DNA from: Chitinophaga pinensis
Lineage (GTDB): Bacteria; Bacteroidota; Bacteroidia; Flavobacteriales_D; Crocinitomicaceae
Length of the DNA stretch: 64,000 nt
Reading direction: 5' to 3'
NCBI GenBank assembly: GCA_943324565.2
Contig: CALPMC020000001.1
Coordinates: forward strand, 1-64,000
Shown piece by piece: positions 35,921 to 44,575 of the stretch (the stretch's first letter is position 1; each line of letters begins with the position of its first letter). The notes beneath the pieces are model-generated. The model was not told the origin of the DNA, searched no databases, and saw only the letters and a list, made by a program, of their open reading frames with translations. A program made the position numbers and the translations under genes.

Positions 35921-37172
35921 CGCTTTATTCAGTCTATTTCATCATGATATATTAGAAGCCTTAAACGAAAATTCACATTTTTCTGATAAACTTTGGGCTA
36001 GCCTTCAACAACCTATATCTGTTTCAGAAAGAGAAATAGGGGATGAAATTTTATCTATAATTAAAGAAAAAACTAGAAATATTGATGACCATGAGATCGG
36101 ATTAACTTTAACTGGTGGATTTGATTCAAGAGTTATTTTGGCTGCCCTTTTGCACCTTGGAATTAAACCCGTATGTTTTACTTACGGATACGAAAAAAAC
36201 AGAGATATTGAAATTGCTAGAACTATTTGCGAAAAGTTTGGATTGACTTATTACAATGTTGCAAATTCTGCTCCTACTAAGGAATGGTATTCAAAATGGG
36301 TAAACGAAACAGTTTCCCTAGACAATGGAAATGCACATCTTCACAGAGCACATCGCACAGCTGCAATTTCCGAATTAACACAAAAACATCCGCTTAAAGT
36401 ATTGTTTACAGGACATTTGGGTGGAGAAAACATTAGAGGACTTTCTTACAATGATTATTTTGCCTCGTCTTTTTTTGAAGATTTTAATGAACTAAATTTA
36501 TCCTTGGATAAAAATATCAAAAAGCATTTGGATTGTTATTTTATCAAGTTAAATGAAAGTGAATTTTCAGAATTAAAAGTTAAAATTCAATCTTTACCTT
36601 GGTTGACTGAAAATACGGATTACAATAAATTATATTTTGTTAATGAGCTTGTAGGTAAAATTCACCATTATCAAGATATTCGATTGTATTCAAAATTTGT
36701 AGATACAGTTGTGCCCGTTTTTTTACAGCCTACTTATCTAGAAAAACTTTCTCTTTCTAAACATCATTTCATGCGCAAATTAGATAAAAAGGTTAGTTTT
36801 TTGGAACACCCTAAACTTTATTGTCAATTAATTGGAAGTTTCTACCCTGCCTTACAAGAAATTGAATTATCAAATGGTTATGCTCCAAAAGACTTTTTGA
36901 AGGGGAAAATGAATTATGTTGTCAAACGAATTTGGAATAAATATTTCAAAAAAAATAAAAACTATTCTTCCTTTTCTTATACAGATTGGTATATTGATTT
37001 TGTAAAAGAAAAATCAACTGTGATTTCAGAAGAAATTTGGGATATTTACGACAAAGAATCGTATTTTCATCATTTAAATTCAACCGCATTAAGAACAAAC
37101 GAAGGATTTTGGCATAAGTTTTCTAATCCAATCTTTTTTGATTTAATAAATAAAAATAAACAACTTCCGTGA
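35898..37172 (+). CDS. Asparagine synthetase-like PP-loop protein without glutaminase domain
   Basis: An ATP-pyrophosphatase of the AsnB C-terminal type. The PP-loop reads LTLTGGFDSRVILAAL near residue 72 (the family has SGGxDS), then FTYGYEKNRDIEIART. FTGHLGGENIRG matches the second synthetase motif. The N-terminal Cys-type glutaminase domain of AsnB is missing: only ~65 other residues precede the PP-loop and no catalytic Cys is at the start. It may adenylate a carboxylate and receive nitrogen from an amine or ammonia. The start is GTG 35898, overlapping the polymerase gene by 23 bases; no ATG is near. Likely job: amidation or amino-acid decoration of the glycan. Confidence 0.75.
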   Translation: MQINKVNNALFSLFHHDILEALNENSHFSDKLWASLQQPISVSEREIGDEILSIIKEKTRNIDDHEIGLTLTGGFDSRVILAALLHLGIKPVCFTYGYEKNRDIEIARTICEKFGLTYYNVANSAPTKEWYSKWVNETVSLDNGNAHLHRAHRTAAISELTQKHPLKVLFTGHLGGENIRGLSYNDYFASSFFEDFNELNLSLDKNIKKHLDCYFIKLNESEFSELKVKIQSLPWLTENTDYNKLYFVNELVGKIHHYQDIRLYSKFVDTVVPVFLQPTYLEKLSLSKHHFMRKLDKKVSFLEHPKLYCQLIGSFYPALQEIELSNGYAPKDFLKGKMNYVVKRIWNKYFKKNKNYSSFSYTDWYIDFVKEKSTVISEEIWDIYDKESYFHHLNSTALRTNEGFWHKFSNPIFFDLINKNKQLP

Positions 37173-38224
37173 AATTTGTCATCTTAACTAACGAAATTGC
37201 GGGCTCCGAATTAAAATGGAAAATAGCATGTGAAAAAATTAATGCAGAACATATCGTAGTTGATATTAGTAAAGCAAATTGGCAGGATTTAATTGAAAAT
37301 TATCAACCAAACATTTTACTCACAAGACCAGCAGGATTAACCTCACCATTTAAAATTCTTTACGATGAACGTTTGGAAATCCTGGTAAATGAGCTGGATT
37401 ATTTTTGTTTTCCAAGCTTAAAGGAAGTTTTGATTTATGAAAATAAAAAATACTTTTCTTATTGGTTAAAAGCTAATAAAATCGCACATCCAAAAACAGA
37501 AGTTTTTTACTATAAAAAAGAAGCATTAGAATGGTCACAATATTCTGAAGTACAACTACCAATTGTTGCTAAAACGAATATTGGTGCATCAGGAAGTGGT
37601 GTTGTTATATTGGAAACATCGGTGGAATTACAATCGTATATTAAATCTACTTTTTCAGGAAAAGGAGCTACAAAACGTATTGGTCCGAATCTTAAAAAAG
37701 GACGCATCTTACAAAGAGTAATAGGGTTACTTTCAAAACCAAAAGCCTTATTAAAAAAAATAGACGTTTACAAGGCTAGAGCTTTAGATATTCAAAAAGA
37801 CTTTGTTTTATTTCAAGAATACATTCCTCACGTATTCGAATGGCGTGTTGTAAGAATGGGAGATTCCTTTTTTGCACATAAAAAACTGTTGCTCGGTAAA
37901 ATGACAAGTGGCTCATTACTGAAAGATTACGGAAACCCTCCTTTAAAATTGTTAGATTTTGTCAAAGCCATTACTGATAAACATCAATTATATTCTCAAG
38001 CTGTTGATGTTTTTGAATCACCTCAAGGATATTTAGTGAATGAAATGCAATGTATTTTCGGACAATCTGATACATTTCTTATGAAAGTTGATGATTCTAT
38101 TGGTAGATATTTATTTGAAAATGGAGAATGGAAATTTGAAGTTGGAGATTTTAATACCAATGAATCCTATGATTTAAGATTACAAACTGCAATTAAGTGT
38201 TATCAAAAAAAAATAAAAGCTTAA
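37169..38224 (+). CDS. ATP-grasp (RimK-like) ligase
   Basis: ATP-grasp enzymes join a carboxylate to an amine or thiol through an acyl phosphate. VAKTNIGASGSGVVIL (around residue 133) is the ATP-binding loop. FVLFQEYIPHVFEWRVVRMGDSFFAHK and YLVNEMQCIFGQ carry the metal- and nucleotide-binding residues. The N-terminal ~100 residues form the substrate domain. The start is GTG 37169 in a GTGA overlap. A RimK-like ligase in a surface-glycan locus suggests attachment of an amino acid to a sugar acid; the substrate is not readable. Confidence 0.75.
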   Translation: MKFVILTNEIAGSELKWKIACEKINAEHIVVDISKANWQDLIENYQPNILLTRPAGLTSPFKILYDERLEILVNELDYFCFPSLKEVLIYENKKYFSYWLKANKIAHPKTEVFYYKKEALEWSQYSEVQLPIVAKTNIGASGSGVVILETSVELQSYIKSTFSGKGATKRIGPNLKKGRILQRVIGLLSKPKALLKKIDVYKARALDIQKDFVLFQEYIPHVFEWRVVRMGDSFFAHKKLLLGKMTSGSLLKDYGNPPLKLLDFVKAITDKHQLYSQAVDVFESPQGYLVNEMQCIFGQSDTFLMKVDDSIGRYLFENGEWKFEVGDFNTNESYDLRLQTAIKCYQKKIKA

Positions 38225-38225
38225 T

Positions 38226-39149
38226 TTGAAAGTCTTATTCGTTTGTAGTGGTAATAAATCACAAGGAAAGCCAAGTGTTCTTGTGAAAAATCAAGGGGAT
38301 AGCCTCATTGAAATAGGAGTTCAAATTAGATACACGCTTATCGCTCAAAAAGGAATATTTGGTTACTTAAAAGCTGTAGTTCCAATTTATAAATCAATAA
38401 AGAAAGAACAAGTTCAAATCGTACATGCACATTATTCACTAACTGCTTTTGCAGCGAGTTTGGCAGTACTTTTAATTTTTAGAAATCGTCCTAAATTGGT
38501 TGTATCCTTAATGGGAAGTGATTCGCAAATAAAAGGTTGGAAGAGAAAACTCACGAATTACTTTTCGGAAAAATTATGGTTTTCTACAATAGTGAAAAGT
38601 CCCAAAATGGCAATTGATCTTGGCTTAAAAAAGTTTATTGTTATACCAAATGGTGTACAAATACAGAAATTCATAAATAATGAATCAATAATAGATAATA
38701 AAGTTCTTTTTGCTGCTGATCCTTCAAGAGAATCGAAAAATTTCGAATTGGCAAAAAAAGCGATTAAAATTGCAAAAAAAACTATTACAACAATCAATTT
38801 GGAGGTTATTTACAATGTTGAACATACTGAAATTATTAAAGAAATTAAATCCTCGGCTTGTATTTTATCAACTTCAAAATGGGAAGGTTCGCCAAATATT
38901 ATCAAAGAATCTTTGGCTTGTAATCGTCCAATCGTTGCTACAAATGTTGGTGATGTTACTTGGTTACTAGAAAATGTAGAAGGGTGTTTTGTTACTAACT
39001 TTGATGCTGAATTAATTGCGCAATCAATTTTAAAGGCTTTGACTTATAACCATGAAAAAAAATACACCAAAGGATTAGATAAAGTTAAAGAATTACAAAT
39101 TGATTCTCAGTCAATTGCAAAAAGAATCTTAAAGATTTATGGATACTAA
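38226..39149 (+). CDS. Glycosyltransferase family 4 protein
   Basis: Retaining GT-B enzyme of 307 residues, shorter than usual for the family. VLFVCSGNK at the N-terminus, VHAHYSLTAFAASLA in the acceptor domain, VIPNGVQIQKF at the hinge, and WEGSPNIIKESLACNRPIVATNVGD with the EX7E-type donor site. The start is TTG 38226, one base after the previous stop. The C-terminus overlaps the next gene by 11 bases. Confidence 0.85.
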   Translation: MKVLFVCSGNKSQGKPSVLVKNQGDSLIEIGVQIRYTLIAQKGIFGYLKAVVPIYKSIKKEQVQIVHAHYSLTAFAASLAVLLIFRNRPKLVVSLMGSDSQIKGWKRKLTNYFSEKLWFSTIVKSPKMAIDLGLKKFIVIPNGVQIQKFINNESIIDNKVLFAADPSRESKNFELAKKAIKIAKKTITTINLEVIYNVEHTEIIKEIKSSACILSTSKWEGSPNIIKESLACNRPIVATNVGDVTWLLENVEGCFVTNFDAELIAQSILKALTYNHEKKYTKGLDKVKELQIDSQSIAKRILKIYGY

Positions 39150-40302
39150 ACCTGGCGTAATTATCATTGAAGGACATGTTCAGGGTTTGTCTAATGTTCG
39201 AGCTTTAGGTGAACATGGTATTCCAGTTTGGGTTATTGATAAATCGAATTGCGTGGCTCGCTATTCAAAGTATTGTCAAAATTTCGCTATTTGCCCTGAA
39301 TATGAAAGCACCTCTTTTATTGATTTTTTGATTCAACTTTCTGAAAAACATAATCTTAAAAATTGGTTGCTTTTACCATCAAATGATCATGTCGTTTACA
39401 CTATTGCGAAGAATAAAGTAAAACTCGGTAACTATTTCAACCTCATTACAGAGAATTTAGCTACGGTTTTGAAAATTTATGATAAAGTTGAATTATTGAA
39501 AATTTCCCAAGAAATTGGTGTGGATTATCCGTTGTATGAAACTTACAGTGAGCTTTCAGAATGTAAGACAACTAATTTAGAATTTCCTGTCATAACAAAA
39601 GGTAATAATGGCTTGAGTTTTTACAAAAAAACAAAAACTAAAGTGGTACTTTCCAATTCAATCGAAGAATTAGAAAATAATTTAAAAAATTTAGAATGTA
39701 AAATACTTTTAAGAGAAACATTTACCCAAGAAATTCTTCCTTTTAGTGAGGAACATAGAACAATTTCATTTACATGTTTTTCAGTTAAAGGTGAAATCAA
39801 AGCACATTGGGTAGGTGTCAAACTTCGTGAGCACCCACTTCGGTTTGGTACTGCAACATTAGCGGAAAGTATTGAAAAAGAAGAATTGTTATTACCATCT
39901 AAAAAGCTAATACAAACACTCCAATATACCGGGATTTGTGAAATCGAATATCTATTAGATATTAGAGATAATAAATATAAACTAATAGAAGTCAATGCAA
40001 GATCATGGCTTTGGGTTGGACTCGCAAATGCTTGTGGTGTGAATTATGCAAAACTTGCTTATGATTATGTGAATGGTTTTGAAATTCAAGAGATAAAAAG
40101 CTATCAAAAAGGTATAGTATGGTTTAATCCAATTACAAATATATTTTTCGGAATTAAAGGACTTTTCTTGGGTCGTGTTAAACTAAAATCAATTTTTGAA
40201 AACCTATCAAAAAAGAAAATTAACGCACTTTTTCAAAAAGGAGATAGAAGGCCTGGATTCATGTATTTAATTCTTTTATTTAAAATTTTTAAAACAAGAT
40301 GA
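39139..40302 (+). CDS. ATP-grasp carboxylate-amine ligase-like protein
   Basis: A second ATP-grasp protein, unrelated in detail to the one at 37169. The N-terminus (VIIIEGHVQGLSNVRALGEHG, then IPVWVIDKSN) is a PurT/carbamoyl-phosphate-synthase-like preATP-grasp domain. FPVITKGNNGLSFYKKT is the nucleotide loop. ICEIEYLLDIRDNKYKLIEV, then NARSW, supplies the metal-binding Glu and Asn. Members near DUF354 and polysaccharide-deacetylase-like genes occur in surface-glycan loci. The C-terminal ~60 residues are basic and hydrophobic. Confidence 0.78.
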   Translation: MDTKPGVIIIEGHVQGLSNVRALGEHGIPVWVIDKSNCVARYSKYCQNFAICPEYESTSFIDFLIQLSEKHNLKNWLLLPSNDHVVYTIAKNKVKLGNYFNLITENLATVLKIYDKVELLKISQEIGVDYPLYETYSELSECKTTNLEFPVITKGNNGLSFYKKTKTKVVLSNSIEELENNLKNLECKILLRETFTQEILPFSEEHRTISFTCFSVKGEIKAHWVGVKLREHPLRFGTATLAESIEKEELLLPSKKLIQTLQYTGICEIEYLLDIRDNKYKLIEVNARSWLWVGLANACGVNYAKLAYDYVNGFEIQEIKSYQKGIVWFNPITNIFFGIKGLFLGRVKLKSIFENLSKKKINALFQKGDRRPGFMYLILLFKIFKTR

Positions 40303-41381
40303 CAGTACTTTTCGTTACAGGACACCCTGCACAAATTCATAATTTCAGAATTGTAAAGCATTTATTAGAAGAAAAAGGGCATAAGGTAGTTTGGGTTTCA
40401 AGTAAGAAAGACATCTGTTTTGAACTTTTAGAACTCTATGATATTAAAGCCTATGAAATAACTCGACCTACAAAAGGATTTGTATCAAAATTTAAGGCGC
40501 TAATTGTTAATTCTGTTATTATTCTCAAAATTATCCGTAAAGAAAAAGTTGATTTTATAGTTTCTCGAGTATCGCCATTTGCAACTGTTGCAGGTAAATT
40601 ATTAAATAAGAAACATATTGCTCTTGCCGACACTGAAAGTTCTGGAATATACGATACAATTTTTACAAAATTTTTAGATTCATTAATAACTTCAACTACT
40701 TTTAAAAGAGATTTACGAAAAGATCAAGTAAGAATTAAAAGTAACATTGAGCTCTTTTATTTGCATCCAAATCATTTTAAACCGAATGATTCAATATACG
40801 ATTACTTAAAAATTTCGAAAGAAGAAAAATTTGTTATTCTTAGATTTGTAAGTTGGAAAGCTTATCACGACAAAGGCTTAACTGGTTTTAACGATGAGAA
40901 TAAAATTAAGGCAGTTAGAGAATTTTCCAAATTTGCCAAAGTTTTCATCTCTGCCGAAGGAAGTTTACCTAAAGAAATTGAAAAACATCGTATTAAAATA
41001 CCTTTTGACAAAATGCACGATGCCCTTAATTATTCTTCATTGTTTTTCGGTGAAGGTGCTTCAATGGCAGCAGAAAGTGCAGTACTTGGTTCTCCAGCAA
41101 TTTTCTTAAACGATAATTGGTCTGGTAATGCTTTTGATTTAATGAAACACGAACTGTTTTATTCTTATAAAAGTAACAATGAGGATCAAATAAATGCAAT
41201 TGAAAAAGGTGTTGAATTATTGAGTAACCTGAATTTAAAACTTGAAATGCAAAACAAATTAGCCAATTACTTTGCGGATAAAATTGATGCTTCAAGTTTT
41301 TTAACCTGGTATATCGAAGAATTTCCTCAATCAAAAAAAATAATAGCTCAAAATTCAAAGTATCAAAACAATTTTAAATAA
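40299..41381 (+). CDS. DUF354 (GT-B/UDP-GlcNAc 2-epimerase-like) protein
   Basis: A GT-B-fold protein of unknown reaction. It opens with VLFVTGHPAQIHNFRIVKHL and has FIVSRVSPFATVAGKL, ALADTESSGIYD and FGEGASMAAESAVLGSPAIF, the last corresponding to the nucleotide-sugar site of UDP-GlcNAc 2-epimerases. It is coupled by a four-base overlap to the ATP-grasp gene and by one base to the deacetylase-like gene, so the three probably act in one step sequence. Confidence 0.8.
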   Translation: MTVLFVTGHPAQIHNFRIVKHLLEEKGHKVVWVSSKKDICFELLELYDIKAYEITRPTKGFVSKFKALIVNSVIILKIIRKEKVDFIVSRVSPFATVAGKLLNKKHIALADTESSGIYDTIFTKFLDSLITSTTFKRDLRKDQVRIKSNIELFYLHPNHFKPNDSIYDYLKISKEEKFVILRFVSWKAYHDKGLTGFNDENKIKAVREFSKFAKVFISAEGSLPKEIEKHRIKIPFDKMHDALNYSSLFFGEGASMAAESAVLGSPAIFLNDNWSGNAFDLMKHELFYSYKSNNEDQINAIEKGVELLSNLNLKLEMQNKLANYFADKIDASSFLTWYIEEFPQSKKIIAQNSKYQNNFK

Positions 41382-42139
41382 TGGATTTTACTGTTCGAAA
41401 ATATAAAGAACTTCTAAATTCAATGAAAGATGCTGGATATGAATTTCAAACCTATAGAGAATTCATAAATGCACCGAAGAGTAAAGTTATAGTCCTAAGA
41501 CACGATGTTGATTTAAAACCAGAAAATTCATTGTGCTTTGCTGAAATTCAAGCTACTATAGGTGTTAAAGGCGTTTATTATTTTAGAGCAGTTAAAGAAA
41601 GTTGGAACGAAGACATTATTAAAAGAATAAGTTCATTGGGTCATGAAATTGGTTATCACTATGAAAATATAACGACAACCAAAGGTAATTTGAACTTAGC
41701 TTTTGATGATTTTAAGAAGAACTTAGAACTTCTGCGAACATTAGCACCAGTTGCTACAATTTGTATGCATGGAAGTCCAATGTCAAAATACGATAGTAAA
41801 GACCTTTGGAAAACCAACGATTATAAATCTTTAGGAATTATTGCCGAGCCTTATTTTGACACCAATTTCAACAAAGTTTTTTATTTAACAGATACAGGAA
41901 GAACTTGGAATAGTGAAAAATTCAGTGTTAGAGATAAAGTAAACACAACATTCACTCAAAAATTCGCTAACACTAATCAAATTATAGATGCTTTCGTTCA
42001 AAAAAAGTTGCCGAGTCAAATTATGTTTACTTTTCATCCTCAGAGATGGAATGATAATATAATAAAATGGCTAGTTGAACTAATTAATCAAAATGCCAAA
42101 AATTCGGTTAAACGTTTATTGATTAAAATAAGAAAGTAA
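41381..42139 (+). CDS. Polysaccharide-deacetylase-like protein (NodB-type fold)
   Basis: Residues ~30-170 contain the metal-site motifs of the NodB family: VIVLRHDVDLKPENSL (two Asp) and LGHEIGYHYENI (His pair). QIMFTFHPQRWND near the C-terminus supplies the last conserved His. No signal peptide is visible, so it probably acts in the cytoplasm on a nucleotide- or lipid-linked sugar. It is the last gene of the glycan locus and is followed by a bidirectional terminator. Confidence 0.82.
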   Translation: MDFTVRKYKELLNSMKDAGYEFQTYREFINAPKSKVIVLRHDVDLKPENSLCFAEIQATIGVKGVYYFRAVKESWNEDIIKRISSLGHEIGYHYENITTTKGNLNLAFDDFKKNLELLRTLAPVATICMHGSPMSKYDSKDLWKTNDYKSLGIIAEPYFDTNFNKVFYLTDTGRTWNSEKFSVRDKVNTTFTQKFANTNQIIDAFVQKKLPSQIMFTFHPQRWNDNIIKWLVELINQNAKNSVKRLLIKIRK

Positions 42140-42150
42140 CTTTATTTGCC

Positions 42151-42200
42151 CCTCTAAACAAAAAAGGACTTTGATTACAAAGTCCTTTTTTGTTTAGAGG
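42151..42200. terminator. Bidirectional terminator, perfect 23-bp inverted repeat
   Basis: The arms 42151-42173 and 42178-42200 are exactly complementary over 23 bases around the loop ATTA. A6 and T6 blocks inside the arms serve either direction. It separates the convergent glycan locus and the T9SS repeat protein. Confidence 0.9.
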
Positions 42201-42210
42201 TTTGAATAAA

Positions 42211-44424
42211 CTATTTAAGTTTAACTATTCTTTTTTGAAGTTGGTTTGTTCCAATTTTAATATTCACTAAGTAAATTCCTTGAGCGAAATTCTCACCAAA
42301 GGAATATTTTTCAAGTTCTTCAATTGATTTAAAATTAGTTGATTCTATTTTTTGACCAATTGAATTCATTACATACAACTCAATCAATTCATCGTAAATT
42401 GGAAATTCAGTGGTTAAAAACTTAAAACCAGAATTAGAAGGATTGGGGTATAAAGAAAGTGTATTTTCATTAAATTCACTTAATCCTAAACTACTTTCAA
42501 CTAATTCAATACCATCCTCTTTTTGATTAATTAAATCAAAATTTTCAAAGTCAGAAGTAATATAAGCTAGTGGAGTTGTTATATTACAAGCATTTCCATA
42601 ATTAGACCATGTTCCGTTTGATAATACAGACACTTCAACAGAATAAGTTGAATTAAGTTGCATTCCAGATGCAACTAATTGGCTAGGTCTAAAAAAGTTA
42701 GTAAACGTTGGATTATGTATTACATTACTCATTCCTGGTCCATTAATTCTAAAACGATAGTCTGTTGCACATCCAACACTAGTAGAGTATACATTTGTAC
42801 TCATTGTTGGGATGGATGCACCACACATAGCATTTGATAAGGTAGGGATTTGCAAAGTAACATTTCTAGCTGGACCCCAAGGACACCAGTTCCCATTAGT
42901 AAAAACTCGACACTCAATACTGTAGGTATTTCCATATATTACATTCGCAACTTGAGTCAAATAAGATAGTCTAATTTGTGAACCTACCATTTCAAGAACC
43001 TCATTTACATTGGGTCCAACAACTCTATATTGATATGGAGTAGCATAAACAATTGAGTTAACATATAAATTTGTCGCACAAGATGATATGTTACTGTTTA
43101 TATATCCATCTCTTAATTCTGTAGTTGGTTCACAAACCGTTGAAATAGTGCAAGGAGTACCCCATTCACTCCAATAACCATTTACCCTTACTTGAACTGA
43201 AATTTGATACGTTTTACAGTATTCAACTCCTGGGAATTTTCTTAATGTTATACCATTGTAGGAAGTCAAATTCATTACACTGTCGATAATAGTTGTTACA
43301 CCATCTACAATACGATATCTGTAAGCTTCGGCGTTTGGAATAATATTAGCATGCAAGGTATCTTGTTGTAAGTAATTAATAGTCCGTCCACAATCAGCAC
43401 TTGATATTGTTGTTGTTGGTATAGCAAGCCGAACTAAACAAGATGATCCTGGGCCACTAAACAAACTTGCTAGAGTATTTCTTGTTGCTACCACAACGTC
43501 GTAATCAAGACCTGTAATAGGATGAGGAGATGACAATTCGTTTAATTTAAAACTGTTTGTTGATTTAGTTAGAACACCAACTGTACCGTATCCAACTGCT
43601 GAAATTGTAAATTGATACTGAATAGCACCAGTTACTGTACTGCATATTATTGATGTTGCGGCTGAAGGTACGTTTGTATTACCGCACCATGCTGGAGTCA
43701 ATTGCGTACTAGCTGAAACAGGTGTTGTTACATTACAACTTGGACCATAAGCACTCCAAGCACCAGTTGTAGCATCGTAGTAAGCAACTCTTAATTGGTA
43801 AGTTGTTGCATTTTGAATTGTACCAACTGGCATCCATGAAAACCTAAAATTAAAAGCTGACCTCCCAGGATTTGCAACGGATGCGGTTAAAGCGTCATAT
43901 ACACCTATAAGTGCGTTACTCATATCTCTAACTTCCCATCTATGACCACACATTTGATTTGTTGAGGCTATAATATTAACTCCTAAACTTGAAATTGTCG
44001 TTCCACAAAATGAAGAACCAACAACTAAAGGAACTGTTGGGGTCGTTACTTGGCAGTATGAACCGTATGAACTCCAAACAGAACCATTAAACCATGATAC
44101 ACGAATTCTGTATGTGAAGCCATAACCAATATTACATCCCGACAACCAGGTGAGTTTTAATGCATATTTCGATCGACTTGCATCTACTTGATTTCCTGAA
44201 ATTGCATCGTAAACAGTTAAAATTGTACCATCAGTTTTAGAAATTTCAAAACGATGTCCTTGACCTCTATTTACGCTACTTGTTAGATTAGTCCCTAAAG
44301 AATTAATGTTGCCATCGCAAAAAGCATCTGCCAATCGAGTAGTTTGAGAATTCAAACTAAAAAGCACAAAAACAAAAGTAAACGTAACTGAAAGTTTTGT
44401 TTTTAAAAATTTTGGAAAGTACAT
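42211..44424 (-). CDS. T9SS-secreted protein with about six cysteine-containing beta-sandwich repeats
   Basis: A 737-residue surface or secreted protein. A signal peptide ends near LNSQTTR. Residues ~30-615 hold about six related units of ~95 residues, each opening with a Cys (FCDGNINSLGTNL, FCGTTISSLGVNI, DCGRTINYL, MCGASIPTMSTNV) and most closing with a W-x-YG or W-x-WG segment and a second Cys (SAYGPSCNVTTP, SNYGNACNITTP). The units look fibronectin-III-like, probably with an internal disulphide. The last ~80 residues (SLYPNPSNSGFKF, ending FAQGIYLVNIKIG) are a T9SS type A sorting domain. Binding partner unknown. It lies next to the glycan locus, but on the other strand. Confidence 0.85.
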   Translation of the reverse strand: MYFPKFLKTKLSVTFTFVFVLFSLNSQTTRLADAFCDGNINSLGTNLTSSVNRGQGHRFEISKTDGTILTVYDAISGNQVDASRSKYALKLTWLSGCNIGYGFTYRIRVSWFNGSVWSSYGSYCQVTTPTVPLVVGSSFCGTTISSLGVNIIASTNQMCGHRWEVRDMSNALIGVYDALTASVANPGRSAFNFRFSWMPVGTIQNATTYQLRVAYYDATTGAWSAYGPSCNVTTPVSASTQLTPAWCGNTNVPSAATSIICSTVTGAIQYQFTISAVGYGTVGVLTKSTNSFKLNELSSPHPITGLDYDVVVATRNTLASLFSGPGSSCLVRLAIPTTTISSADCGRTINYLQQDTLHANIIPNAEAYRYRIVDGVTTIIDSVMNLTSYNGITLRKFPGVEYCKTYQISVQVRVNGYWSEWGTPCTISTVCEPTTELRDGYINSNISSCATNLYVNSIVYATPYQYRVVGPNVNEVLEMVGSQIRLSYLTQVANVIYGNTYSIECRVFTNGNWCPWGPARNVTLQIPTLSNAMCGASIPTMSTNVYSTSVGCATDYRFRINGPGMSNVIHNPTFTNFFRPSQLVASGMQLNSTYSVEVSVLSNGTWSNYGNACNITTPLAYITSDFENFDLINQKEDGIELVESSLGLSEFNENTLSLYPNPSNSGFKFLTTEFPIYDELIELYVMNSIGQKIESTNFKSIEELEKYSFGENFAQGIYLVNIKIGTNQLQKRIVKLK

Positions 44425-44562
44425 GATTTCGTATTTTTAGTATGAAGGTAGTTATAAAAGTTGAAACAAAAAAAAAAGAGAAGTTAAAATTCAAATTCAC
44501 ATTTTTTTTGACTTTTACATTCGATTGTTTGATTCTATTCAAACAGTCAAATTCATTTTTAC

Positions 44563-44570
44563 TACTTTTG
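44563..44570 (+). promoter_or_regulatory. -7 element TACTTTTG five bases before the barrel-protein ATG
   Basis: Matches TAnnTTTG and predicts a transcription start at about 44574, two bases before ATG 44576. No -33 element is visible at 17-23 bases. Confidence 0.4.
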
Positions 44571-44575
44571 AATTT

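Noticed and set aside
35898-37172. WbpG-type sugar amidotransferase
   Set aside because: The N-terminal cysteine-rich segment of WbpG proteins is absent and no HisH/HisF partners are adjacent; the AsnB-like C-terminal domain fits better.
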